64,000 bases of DNA, taken from positions 106,509,833-106,573,832 of the forward strand of contig OW799233.1 of the NCBI GenBank assembly GCA_941918925.1. Reading direction: 5' to 3'. Shown one piece after another: positions 9,703-21,010 of the stretch (position 1 is its first letter; each line of letters opens with the position of its first letter). The translations under genes and the position numbers were made by a program. Source of the DNA: Phyto melanocephala. Taxonomy: Eukaryota > Arthropoda > Insecta > Diptera > Rhinophoridae. The notes under the pieces were generated by a model. It had not been told where the DNA came from. It did no database searches and saw only the letters and a list, made by a program, of their open reading frames with translations.

Positions 9703-11868
9703 CTTATTTGTTTATATTTAAAAAATAAAAACTGAAATCAAGTACTTTTAATGCAACTTAAGTTCGAAAATGATAAAGCTTGAGAAAGATGTACTTTTCA
9801 GATTTTTATAGTAATTTTTGCATTTTCTGGATTTATTAATAATAAATATTGAAATTAAGAAGCATTGATCTTGGCTGAGAAAGAAGTTAACATATAAAAT
9901 CTAAAAAGTACTTTTTTTAAATTATTGATTTATGGAAAAAGTTAAAAAATATACCAAAAACGACTAGACAGTTTTAAACTTGAATATATTTATAATAAAT
10001 AGTAAAAATTATGCTAACGAAGTTGTGGGTATATTGCTAGTACGACATATTTCTTAACTATAAAGGTGCAAATACTAAACTGTATTCTGAACAAAAAAAA
10101 TTTTTTTGTTTCAATACAGGTTTTAACATTTTATGAATTAATGAATGCACTGGTTTGAACTTTCGCTAGAGTTCAAAAAATACAATGTTTTCCTGTTTAT
10201 TTTTATGTATTTGTTTGCGTCTCTCCCAAATTCATTGACTTTGTCGTTTAAAGGTTTATATAGTCGAAAATTTTCGTTATTATTTGTTGTGCTAAATTCA
10301 CGTTGTTGAAATAACGGTGTGACAGGAAAGAATTGCATACAACAAATTTATAAAAAAGTGAGTAAAAAAAATACAGAAAACATAGTTTTTCGGAATATTT
10401 GTGTTAAGAAAACTTTAATCCAACTATAACTTTAATGTATGTATGTATGTATGAACCGCCTAATTATTCCGGGTTTAAAGTGCTCACATATTCAGTTAAA
10501 TTTTAATTGATTAATTAATAATTGAAACATTTTTCTTTTTGCTTTAACTTTTGACTTATTTATCTAATATCTGGTCTTAAAAAAATTTAAGGAATTTATC
10601 AGTATCTTGATAAAGATTCTTCACTTTAATTAGAAAAAAGAAATTACGACTGATGTGTCTTTATTGGAAAAAAACTATATTTTGTTAAATCATTGATTTA
10701 TCATTTTAAGTAAATACTTACAGCTGCAATTTCAATGTATTTTTTCAAATCTGTGATTGTATGTTTCTAACATCTTTTAAGTTTAAGTGTTAAAGGGTAT
10801 TTTAGTTGGATATGAAAAATTCAAATCAAGTGAATTAACTATGAAAACTTAAGATATTTAAAAAATATACACCTTTACCTATAAGTATATCGAACTAATT
10901 TTTTGTTATAAACATTTGATTTTTTAGGCAAATTTTAAGTGTGCAATAAGATAAATTCTCTATTTTGGTAGTTTCTTTATTTGCATACATAAATGTTTTA
11001 ATATTTTACGCAAAATATAATATTTTTTTAAAGCAAAATTCACTACAGTGAACTCGCGAAAACGTGAACACTGAAAACGTCTTGAATGTAAACGTCTCAA
11101 ATAAAAGAACAAATTTATATTTATATAGACTATTTTAAAACGTGTACAAAGTGTGAAAGCTCGAACACGGGAAGACATATTTTTTTATTTTTCCTAAGTT
11201 TTTAAACTTTTTTTTAATTGAAAATTCCTTGAATTAGAGTTCACTTATACAATTGCGCAATGTTCTTACCATCCAACATCACGTCTTAAATTCAGCTGAT
11301 ATACCAAAATATATTTAAACTATCAAAGTTGCATTACAGAAACAGCCTAAACAGATTTGTTAGATACTACTAAGATGCTATTTACAAAAGATTGATTAAT
11401 TTAATTCTTTTAGACTTTGCAAGAAGTCGAATTTCACAAGAATTTTTTTACAGATGATGGAAAAATGTTCTAAATTTAGTTTTAGACCCAGTTGACTCCG
11501 ATGACAATATTCAGTGAAGGGTTTTAAGAGAAAGTATCTTTCCTCTAGAAATAGGACAGCTCAAAGAAACTGTCATTAGATTTCTTCAAGCGCTGAATTC
11601 TCAGGTTTGTTTTATTCTGGGCTTCATTGTTTTCCCGTGGTGGAAGACTGGAAAAACAATTCTAAAGAAAATTGCACAGATCATAATACCGACGAGACGA
11701 TATAATTATATACCAGCCTCAAATTAAAATTATCCAAAAGATTGCTGGAAAAGCTCTCGATGAGCTCAAAATTAGATTGTCGACCATGAGTTTGGTGGTT
11801 CGAGTGATGGTCAAACAAAAAACTTTCTAGTAGATTTTTTTAATCTTTTAGATTTATTTTTTATCATA
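9703..11868. other. A+T-rich DNA, no gene recognised
   Basis: Includes a short TATG run near 10436-10454. The segment 11400-11850 is somewhat less A+T-rich and might be a decayed coding or transposon sequence, but no family was recognised. Confidence 0.45.
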
Positions 11869-12692
11869 TGGGCATTTCCATGAATATGTCAACCACGAAT
11901 GTAAAAATAAAAACTCTTGAAAGTTTTTCAATATAAGTTTATTGATAAAAAAAAAACTTAAATTGTACTATGCGCAGGTATTAAGAGCTTATTAAATTAT
12001 TTTAATAAGAGTTTAATCTGATTGTCTCTTTAACTTATTTTAAAGAATTGCAATCAACTATTTTTTAGCGACTAAATTGTAAAACCCAATTGTAATTGTA
12101 AATATGCTTTAAAATTAAGGCAACAACAACAACTAACAAGATCCATAAGAAAAAAGAAAATATAGAGTCCAATTAGTGGTATTTTCTTTGATTTCCCTTG
12201 GATGTTATTTTAATGTCACGTACATACGTAGTGCAAAAACATTATTTGTCTCCGTCATTAGTATTTGAACAGCACCTAATTAGAATTAGCACCTAATTTA
12301 GAATTTAGCTTTTTTTCTTAACATAATATAAATTTTTTTACCTAAGAATACTATTAGAGAAAAATCTGTCACGTACGATATATCACGAACGATATTTAAT
12401 TGAATTTACTATTAAGTCATTTAAAGAAAGATGGTTTTCAATTAAGTGTGATGGATTTTAAAAGGAAAATATATGGTTTAGTGTAAGAAATTAAAAAAAG
12501 AAAAAAAACCTGCCAAGATTCGCAGATTTTTTCATATTTCCATATATACCTCAAAATCACTTCAGTTTTATGTCATGTACGATATATTCTTATTTTTCTG
12601 ATCTTATTTTGTTTCAGTTACTCTTACTTTTGCAAAAAATACTCCACTTTATAGGAGTACAAATGTCACGTACAATGACATGGAAATGCCCA
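11869..12692. mobile_element. candidate inverted-repeat element with GTCACGTAC motifs
   Basis: TGGGCATTTCCATG at 11869 is the inverted match of CATGGAAATGCCCA ending at 12692, with a loose continuation (ATATGTCA). The right half carries repeated GTCACGTAC or GTCATGTACGATATAT strings at about 12219, 12369, 12572 and 12665. No target duplication or coding capacity seen. Confidence 0.55.
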
Positions 12693-13867
12693 TTTGCAAA
12701 GTTAACTGAATATAAATATTATAAAAAAACATATATACCTTTTTGTTATTACACATGAATAAAACATGTGTTTTCAAATACTTAGGTTAGGTTATGTTGA
12801 AAAAAAGAGGGACATAAAAACATAAAAGATATACACGTATACTCAAATTTGAATGTTGTGCGCTCTAAGTTTTTTTTTAATACTAACTTATCACATTTGA
12901 TTAAAGTATCATTTCTAATACTGAATGGGGTGTTTTCTTTAAAAAAATTGACATTTAATAAATTGAACAAGCTTGAAAACGTGAACTGACTAAGTTTAAA
13001 CAAGTTCACGATATCGCGAGATTGCTGTATTTTAAAATTTTTACTGATGCACGTAGTAGTAAATAATAGTTTTAAAGGTATGTGGTTATTAAATATATAA
13101 GTACTAAAAATTTATTTGCATCTCTTGTTGGAACACTTGGTTTTAGTACACGCATCAATTTAAAATAGAACAACAATTACAAGCAGAAAATAAGAAGTAG
13201 TAATATGAAAAAAAAAAGACGACGAATGTTTTCAAAGCAATTTACGCTTTAGATGTGTAGCAGCGTAAATTGTTCATTGAAGACATTTACTCACTCACTG
13301 ACTCACTTCGTTCAACCACTTGAACAAATTTTTGCGAATACAAAAATAAACACAATTTTTTTCTCACTTTGACTGAGTGTGTCAAGTACTTTACCAAATT
13401 GCCATTTGATATAGAGTTAAAGTACAACAAAAAAAATTTTTGTTTGCAATGCAGTTTGTGTGCAAGAAAAATTGAGGCATGAAGGAATACGCAAGTATAG
13501 AATAGGACTGTAAGAAGAAAGAAGACAAGTCGCATTGAATTGAATAATAGCATTCTAATAATGACAATGATTTTTCAAGGAAATTGTCTACAAATGAAAT
13601 TAAAAGTGAATATACACTTGCACAAACCCAGCTAACTGAAAGTTTTAACGTTTACGTCTTGTTTATTTTATTTTATTTCAAATTCAAATTCAAGTTTAAA
13701 TAAATTGAAAATTTTAATTTATTGAAATGGTTATTCTTATATTATGCTCATAAGCTTGATGTTATAAAAAAAGCTTTAATGTTAAGTGGTAGTAGGTATT
13801 TTGCGATTAAACTTCCGTGTTTAATGGGAATAAATAGCTACATACATACATACATATATACATATGC
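12693..13867. other. A+T-rich DNA, no feature recognised
   Basis: No recognisable gene or repeat. Open frames on either strand here are short and without recognised motifs. Confidence 0.45.
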
Positions 13868-14046
13868 CAAGGGTAAAAATAACTTTATCTTTCTGTTTGC
13901 AATTTCTACAATATAGATTTTTGACCTATTAAGTATATATGTATTTTCTGAGGGCTTATGAATTTTGTCGATTGAACAGTGTCCATCGTATATATGTGTG
14001 TGTTAGAATTAAATTTTAAAAGCCGCCACATGTAGAGAAATGTATA

Positions 14047-14902
14047 TAAAGTGTGATTTTTTAAGCGTAGTTTTTTTTTAAGTTAATAAAACACTCAAAT
14101 TTGCATCATATATTCAAAATTTTTATTGGAATAGATAAATTGGTCTTTGCCTTTACTTTTTGAAAATAACTTTATGTAAATCTTGCCCGCGGCTCCGGAT
14201 CAAATGGTCCATTAGTAAGATCCAATTTTGCACCACTTTTTCGAGGATTTCGGCTTGTATTCCATGAATAACACATGTTATGTTATACTCTAAGGCTTCA
14301 ATCGTGTTTGGCTTGTCCACATAGACCAACGACTTCACATAATCCCATAAGAAATAATCAAGAGGCCTAAAATCACATAATATTGGCGGCCAACACACAT
14401 TGTGTATATTTTTTCACGAGTGTGTGACTTGTTGAAACCACATATCAACCAAGTTCAACTCAGCCAATTAAGGGAAAAAAGTCGCGTATCATGGCTCGAT
14501 ATCGTTCGCCGTTGACGGTAACGTTTCTTCCACGGTGGTCTTTAAAGAAAAATGGACCGATGATGCCACCAGCCCATAAACCTCGCCAAACTGTCGTTTT
14601 TTTTGTGATGCATCAGTAACTCTTGTAGCTGTTCTTCGCCTCAGATGCGACAGTTTTGCTTGTTTACGTATCCATTTAGCCAGAAATGAACCTTATCGCT
14701 GAACACAGTAGACATTTCTCACAGAGCACGAATTTTGATAATAATTTTCAACGATTTCCAGTCGTTGCTCGTTTGTGAGTTTCTTCATGATGAAATGGCA
14801 GAGTATACTGAACACTTTTCACTTTCACAGATGTAGTTTCGACACAATTACCAACCAGTACGGCCAGATCGGAAAATTTCATTCATAAAAAATCACCCTT
14901 TA
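14047..14902 (-). mobile_element. Tc1/mariner-type element, defective
   Basis: Inverted ends AAAGTGTGATTTTTTAA at about 14048 and the reverse complement of AAAGGGTGATTTTTTA ending at 14900, with TA at each outer edge, define a copy of about 850 bases. A full element of this group would be near 1.3 kb. The minus strand encodes pieces of transposase (14153-14398 open; earlier parts at 14420-14800 broken). It lies within a B-related element. Confidence 0.8.
14153..14398 (-). pseudogene. mariner-type transposase C-terminal fragment
   Basis: An 81-codon frame begins CWPPILCDFRPLDYFLWDYV, the block holding the third catalytic acid residue (PPxSCDxxPLDYFLWG in relatives), then SLVYVDKPNTIEALEYNI and ends with MDHLIRSRGQDLHKVIFKK and stop, the typical C-terminus. 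The G of LWG is replaced by D. Upstream regions carry stops and frame breaks, so the gene is dead. Confidence 0.8.
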
Positions 14903-15517
14903 GTATCAATTTCTTGGAAGTATTAAAGAACGAATCGCCCCATTACATTCTGAGATATGAGCAAATAAACACGACAGCCTCTGTCTACGATAATTTAAAG
15001 ACACGTTTGTAAATACGATGTCTAAATATGATATGCTTGTAGAGCTATTTTAGACAAATCGGTCTAATCGGTATAATAAATTAAAGGAAGTAATTAATAG
15101 AATAGAAACATGTTAATTTCATTATAGCCGACCCCACAAAATGGCGTAAATTTTTTTTTATAAATTTGAAAATCTAATAATTAAAAAATTTTACTTCTTT
15201 CAACATGCTTCAAAATTGGTATCAAATGAAAGTACTTGACCAGTAAAATAATAGCTATGAGAATGTGTAAAATCCAGGATGCCGAACGAAACTAAATGGC
15301 GGATAATATTTTGTTAACCCCATCCATATGGGTATCAAATGAAAAGACTTAACTAGTGGAATACAGTTAACTATGTAAAAAATTCAAAACAAAAAAGGCT
15401 TTAACAAATAACAAATCTAAAATTCGTATAAATTTGACATCTTGGCTACGCTACAAGGGTAAAGGGTGAAGGGTATTATCAGATACGACATGGCCGAATA
15501 TAGTTATCTTACTTGTT

Positions 15518-17221
15518 TCAAGTGCATTTCGCATACAAATACAACAGTATTTTAGATGTTGAAAAAATCTTTTAACGTGATTTGTTGAAACTTTTCTGCT
15601 TGCTGTTCTGTTGCTTACCGCTTCTGCTGATGCAGTAGCTTTTCCAATTTTTTTTGTTATAAATTAGAAATGATTCAATTATTTTCAAGTTGTTTTTTTT
15701 GTCGTTGGTTGCTTGAAATATTTGATGATTTTGTTAAGATTTCGATTTACTAGCAGCACGTAATTTTTAGTTATTTATTTATTTTTCTTATTGCCATCAA
15801 CTTTAACATCATCATCTTAATCATTACAATACTACCATACAGACGTGAAGCTGTTTATTTTGTAAATTTGTAGAGAAAAAATTTTTGTTTTTAAGTCTGG
15901 TTAGTAATTTTTAAAGTTAATGCTAAATTAAACAAATTTTCCCATTCTTCCTCTAATGATTGCATTCTTTTACAACCGTGCAATTACTAAGTATTTTTTG
16001 CTGTAGCAGAAATATTTCATTTAAAAATTTTACAAATTCTTTGTACTTCTTTTCTGAGTATTTTTCTCAATATATATTTTTTTTGTATCTAAATATTTAT
16101 CTATAGTTAAGCTATTTGAATTTAAGTCTTGTAGTGGTCGATACATTATTTCAAGGTCAGTTAATTTGTTTATTAAAAAACACAAAAAAAAACAAATCCA
16201 CTCAAATGCTTAGACATAGTAAAGAAAAATAAAATACAAAACTCGATTTTGGTTTAAAATCATGGTTTTTATTTTTGTTTGCCGACTGTCTGATTGACTG
16301 TTAGGTTGTTGCCTCAGTGCGTTTTTCTTCTTTGATTTTTTTTCTCAGTCGTTTGCAAATACAAATCAATTGTCTTTTCTTTAAAATTAAATCTTTTTTT
16401 TTTTAATTTATCTTACTGTATAATTATTTGTTTATATGAACTCTTCACAGCCTTCAACACATTTGAATTCACCTGAGCCAGAGAAATGTCAAGATCTTGA
16501 AGTTCAACTTTGTTATACGTGCTGTTTTGATTATTTCAATTATGATATGTTTCTATAGTAAATTAACGTATACATTCATACACATATACATACATTTTAA
16601 TCTCGACAGTTGATGTCGTAGATATTTATTGTTTTTAAATTAAATTGAAAATATTGGTGTTACGTAGACTGCGTTAAAAAGTTTAGCCAAAAATAAAGTA
16701 CAACTGCTTTAGCAGTGTATACTAATCTTGTTTAATAAAATCGTTTTCAACTAAACATGAACCAATTATGGGAAATGTTATTAGTTTATCCTTTCAACTG
16801 ACCTAAGAAAATAATATCGTTACAATGAACCAAACTTACAATGCAAAAAAAACCTGAGCTAATCTTTTACAAATTTTAACCAAAAATTTTTTGCAGTACA
16901 AATAGTTGCATGCATGAACGTATATATATTACTTACTTATATGTGTGCGATTTAATATCATTTTCCTAAATTCTTTGAAGTTAGACAAAAAGGTCTAAAG
17001 TAGGAACCTGCAGTTTTTTTATACCAAACAAAATATTTTTCTGAATTATTGCCTAAAGAGCAAAGAGGCAGTTGTAATGGACTTAAGTTGTTGATACCAA
17101 ACTTGTTGAAAATGTAGTTTAGCAATGTCTATCAAACTATTTAAAAATGCTGTGATAATGTAACGTGACAAATTTTATTTAATTTTTGTTTCTATACTTA
17201 GCTACTCTTAATTATACCCTT
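15518..17221. other. A+T-rich DNA, no feature recognised
   Basis: T-rich DNA with homopolymer runs; no gene or clear repeat boundary seen. Confidence 0.45.
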
Positions 17222-17870
17222 TTATACCCTTAACAGTAAGTGTAAGGGTATATATAGGTTAGTCTTTCCGTGTGAAATACTACTACAATATTCATTTTCG
17301 ACCCCATAACGTATATATTTTCTGATAGCTTATGTATAGGGGAGCAGTGAAACAAGCCCGAGGCAAAATTTTCGGCGGCGGCGTCTGAGCAGTTTTTAAG
17401 CGACGGCTATAACAAATTAAAATCGGCGGCTCAAAATTTCAAAGTGACGTCACTAAAAAATTTTTGAAAAAGTTTACGGTAATATATTCTAAATTTTTCA
17501 TCTCTGTTTTGAAGAAAATTTCTTCTTGAGTCGATTGAAGCTGATTAAAACTGCGGCTTTCTTGAGCCGTTTTAAGTCAACAAAAACGGCGGCGGCGTGA
17601 ACATTGAAAAAAAATCTCGGCGGCGGTGCACCATCGGCTCTGAGCTGGTCGACTTGTTTCACTGTAGGGGAGTCGATTAAACATTATCCATCTGTCCGTA
17701 TGTATGTGTGTATATTGAAATCAACTTTTTAAAGCCGACTGATATCGCCAATACTTGTGTAAGGTATCAAAATATCAGAAATATTCGGGAGCAGATCGGT
17801 ATTGGTAATCAGAATAATCGCACCATAACTTTCTGAGATACGAGCTAATAAATACGACTGCCTATCTTTT
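17222..17870 (+). mobile_element. B-related element, 3' end missing, with nested MITE
   Basis: Opens TTTATACCCTTAACAGT paired with AAGGGTATATATAGG, then the CGACCCCATAACGTATATAT and TTCTGATAGCTTATG segments. A 320-base hAT MITE interrupts it at TAGGGGAG; it resumes with AGTCGATTAAACATTATCC and ends at GAGATACGAGCTAATAAATA just where an A element begins. Confidence 0.65.
17345..17664. mobile_element. hAT MITE, 320 bases, G+C-rich
   Basis: The 8-base duplication TAGGGGAG lies at 17337-17344 and 17665-17672. The ends are CAGTGAAACAAG and its exact reverse complement. The interior has several CGGCGGC runs, unusual for this A+T-rich DNA. No open frame. Confidence 0.88.
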
Positions 17871-18439
17871 TATACCCGCCACCAAAAAAATGGTGGGGTT
17901 ATATTCATTTTGTCATTCCTTTTGTAACACATCGAAATATCCATTTTAGACCCCATAAAGTATGTATATTCTGAATCAGGGTTTGATTTGATGACGATCT
18001 AGATATGTCCGTCCGTCTGTTGAAAGCACGATAGAGGTCGCACCGAAAAAGGTAGGGGGCTCAAATTTTGCCAGAATATTTCTTATAGACAAGGTTTGTT
18101 TGGTATTGAAAATGGGCTAAATCGGAATATTAGGAAGTGAGTTATAGCTCGTAATGCAAGAGTAGGTCGAAAAAACCGTGTCCTTCGAACACCGTACGTA
18201 CAGTCATGAAACTTCAAATATATATTTCTCGAGTGGAAACAATATCTCTCCCCAAAAATTGTTTACATCTATGAATTAGGAAAGGAGTTATAGATAAAAA
18301 ATGTACGAAAATTTATACCGCGCAGTGTATTTTTCAGTATATTTTAAATTTAAAACCTAATAAAACGGACAAAATTGGATGTACGATTCTGAAATTTTGC
18401 ACACTTTGCTTCTTGGTAAGAGACTTTCCTGTAACGGAA

Positions 18440-19180
18440 AATCTATGTGCCACGCCCACTTTTACGCCCACCTCTCATATAACGTTTTACCTAAAATTCA
18501 TATAATTTCTCTATTAATAAATATTTTGGAATAATAAAGGACTATATTGAAACATCTAGGTTGTACTCATTAGCAAAAACAACTTTGACACGCCTACTAT
18601 AACGCCCACTTTTCACGTTATCTACCGTTAATGAAATTTAAAAGCTTCTAAAACCGACAAAATTAGATGTATGATGATGAAATTAGCTACGTATATCCTT
18701 CTAGTCAATTTTATTACTGTGCCAGAAAATTAAGGTACCACGCCCACTTTTACGCCCACCTCCCTTATAACGTTTTACCTAAAATTCATATAATTTCTCT
18801 ATTAACAAAGATTTTGGAATAATAAAGGGCTATGTTAAAACACCTTAGTTGCACTCATTCGCAAAAACAACTTTGACACGGCTACTAAAACGCCCACTTC
18901 TCACGTTATCTACCGTTAATGAAATTTAAAAGCTCATAAAACCGCCAAAATTAGAGGTATGATGATGAAATTTGCTACATATATCCTTCTAATCAATGTT
19001 ATTGTTGTGCCAAAAAGTTAAGGTGACACGCCCACTTTAACGCCTACCTCCCATATAACGGTTTATCTTAAATTCTTGTAATTTCTCTATTGACAAAGTT
19101 TTTGGGAAAATAAAGGACTATATTGAAATATCTAAGTTGTGTTCATTAGCAGAAACTTTATTGACACACCTACTTTAACG
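18440..19180. repeat. three ~288-base tandem units within the A element
   Basis: The phrase CACGCCCACTTTTACGCCCA or a close variant recurs at about 18452, 18739 and 19027, and each is followed by ATATAACG, a TAATTTCTCTATT segment and AATAAAGG.CTAT. The same units occur in the copies at 45490-46000, 58320-59070 and, reversed, 60540-60990. Confidence 0.75.
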
Positions 19181-19242
19181 CCCACTTTTACTAAAAGACT
19201 AAATTAACGAAAACATTTTGCTATCATATCGAAGTTATTAAG

Positions 19243-19857
19243 GTTGGTTAAATTTTAAGGGCCGATGTTGATTTTAAATAAAACAAATTATTTAAGAAAT
19301 TATTATCATTTCTTTTTATAATGATAATATTTGTATGGTTCAATTATGTATTTAACAAAATATCGGCCAAATACCGGACCCCCCCCCCATCCTTGGGGCC
19401 ACTCCTCTATTTGATGGTCCAAATTTTCAATGGCAATGTTGATGCTCAATTGTTGGGCATGTTGATGAGTCGAGGTTGACTGCTCTTTTGCCATAATATC
19501 GCAAAAAACAGCAAAGGTTCCCATTCAACGAACTAAGAAGGCATTCACAGATTTTCTAACATTTTATACAGACCTGTTTTGCAGAAATTTAAATGTTTTT
19601 TACAATTCTCCCGATTGTGGACGAATTTAAACGATTATGTTGATCAAAAAAATTACGAAGTGCACAAAATGCATTTTGATTTGAACGCCCATTTTTATAA
19701 AAAAAATAACTTTAAAGCGTTGCTCATTTGCGTATCTTTCCACGGATCAAATTGAGTAAGTTTGAGATTGAGAAATATCAAATGAAATGCAGAAAACAAA
19801 TTTAAACGCTAGGTGTAGTTCACCTTCAACATGGGCCCTTAAAATTTAACCACCCTC
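19243..19857. mobile_element. inner inverted-repeat element carried by family A
   Basis: TGGTTAAATTTTAAGGGCC at left and GGGCCCTTAAAATTTAACCA at right form the inverted repeat. Equivalent elements sit at the same relative position at 59115-59735 and, with a further insertion, 60015-60496. A 72-codon minus-strand frame with EQSTSTHQHAQQLSINIAIE is partly conserved in the other copies but matches no family I recognise. Confidence 0.65.
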
Positions 19858-20002
19858 TACAAAGAAAGTGATGCATATTTTATTATAAAGAGATTATTCC
19901 ATAGCGATTAACAAAATAACAAATATTGTATTTTAAATGTACACAAAATTGGTGGTGGGTATGAAAGATTCGGCACAGCCGAATATAGTGCTCTTACTTG
20001 TT

Positions 20003-20777
20003 TTTTTTATTTTTACCACAAAAATTTAAATTTTTAGACACTGTTGTTACTATTTATAGATTTGGTCTGTCTTTGAAGATATTTATGAGAAATTTTGGAC
20101 AGATTTGTCACTAATCGACAAAAAATTATGTTTTTTTTCTTAAATACATCAAATTTTTCAAACTCCTAAATAATTTTTAAACACGCTTAAGATACCAAAT
20201 CATAGCCATAATCTCAGAAATTATTTCTAAGAAACACTAACAAATCAGTTTGAAACCAGCTGAGATATAAGCACCAAAGTACAACTGCTTCGGCTTTTTC
20301 CTTAAATTTACAAACGAAAATTGATATTTTTCGGTTTCTATACAGCCGAGAGAACCAATATAGGGATCAAATGAGAGGACTTGAGTAAAAAAATCCAAGA
20401 TATCGTCCTAGATTAAAAGGCAAATACTTGAGTCAAATATAGTCGTTACGACTTTGTCCCCTTTAACCCCAGCAATATGGGTATAAATAAAAGGGCTTGA
20501 CTAATAGAAAACAGTTATCTATGTAAAAATAAAAAATCAAAGATCGAAACGTCGAAAATAATAAAGAAAATGGCGTATTACATGAATTTTACTTAGTTTT
20601 CAGGGGGAAAAAAATAATTTTATTTGATAACTTTGCTGTATTACATTTATACATTCTATTGTTTATTTTTGAACCAATCGAGATATCTTTAAACGGTTTA
20701 ATGTTTCAAATGGAACAAAAACTAAGTTCTTAAAATATGTTCGGGTTTGTACTAAAAATATTTCCGAAAACATTTTT
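20003..20777. repeat. fragments of the long B-related body
   Basis: Segments such as AACTCCTAAATAATTTTTAA, GCTGAGATATAAGCACCAAA and TATGGGTATAAATAAAAGGG reappear near 21480-21620 and 15330-15400. No clean ends; decayed copies. Confidence 0.45.
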
Positions 20778-21010
20778 TTATACCCTTTACCTGTGGTTCC
20801 AAAGGTATATATATAGCTTTTTCATTCCGCTTGTAATTTTTACAGTATCCATTTATGACCCCATTAGGTATATATTCTGTTAAAGCTCCGCTTGGTTTAA
20901 AGATTTGTATGTGGTATCAATCTCTTGAAAATATTAGGGAATGAATCTCTGTTAAAATCCATCAGCCAATAACATTCTTAAATATGTGAAAAAAAACACA
21001 ACAGCCTCTG
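20778..21010 (+). mobile_element. B-related element, 5' fragment
   Basis: Starts TTATACCCTTTACCTGTGG and continues with CATTCCGCTTGTAATTTTTA and TATCAATCTCTTGAAAATAT as in other B copies, then breaks down after about 230 bases. Confidence 0.6.

Larger units (their letters stand above)
13868..15517 (+). mobile_element. B-related element interrupted by a mariner copy
   Basis: Left part (13868-14046) follows the B start: AAGGGTA, TGCAATTTCTACAAT, the CCTATTAAGTATATATG segment and AGTCGATT-like DNA. After the mariner it resumes with GTATCAATTTCTTGGAA and GAGATATGAGCAAATAAACA and ends with GGCCGAATATAG..CTTACTTGTT at 15517. The internal body (15000-15470) matches segments near 20340-20560 and 38870-39170, showing a longer B variant. 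No coding capacity. Confidence 0.65.
17871..20002 (+). mobile_element. A-family element, full-length copy 1
   Basis: Begins TATACCCGCCACCAAAAAAA with its paired TGGTGGGGTTATA, and ends AATTGGTGGTGGGTATGAAA, a TTCGGCACAGCCGAA hairpin and GTGCTCTTACTTGTT. So the start and end carry an inverted TATACCC.CCACCAA motif just inside a terminal hairpin. Three units of about 288 bases, each with CACGCCCACTTT..ACGCC and ATATAACG, lie at about 18440-19180. An inner element occupies 19243-19857. No coding capacity. Confidence 0.78.

Noticed and set aside
17345..17664. CGGCGGC runs as a CpG-island promoter
   Set aside because: They lie inside a MITE with clear ends and an 8-base duplication, which explains the composition.
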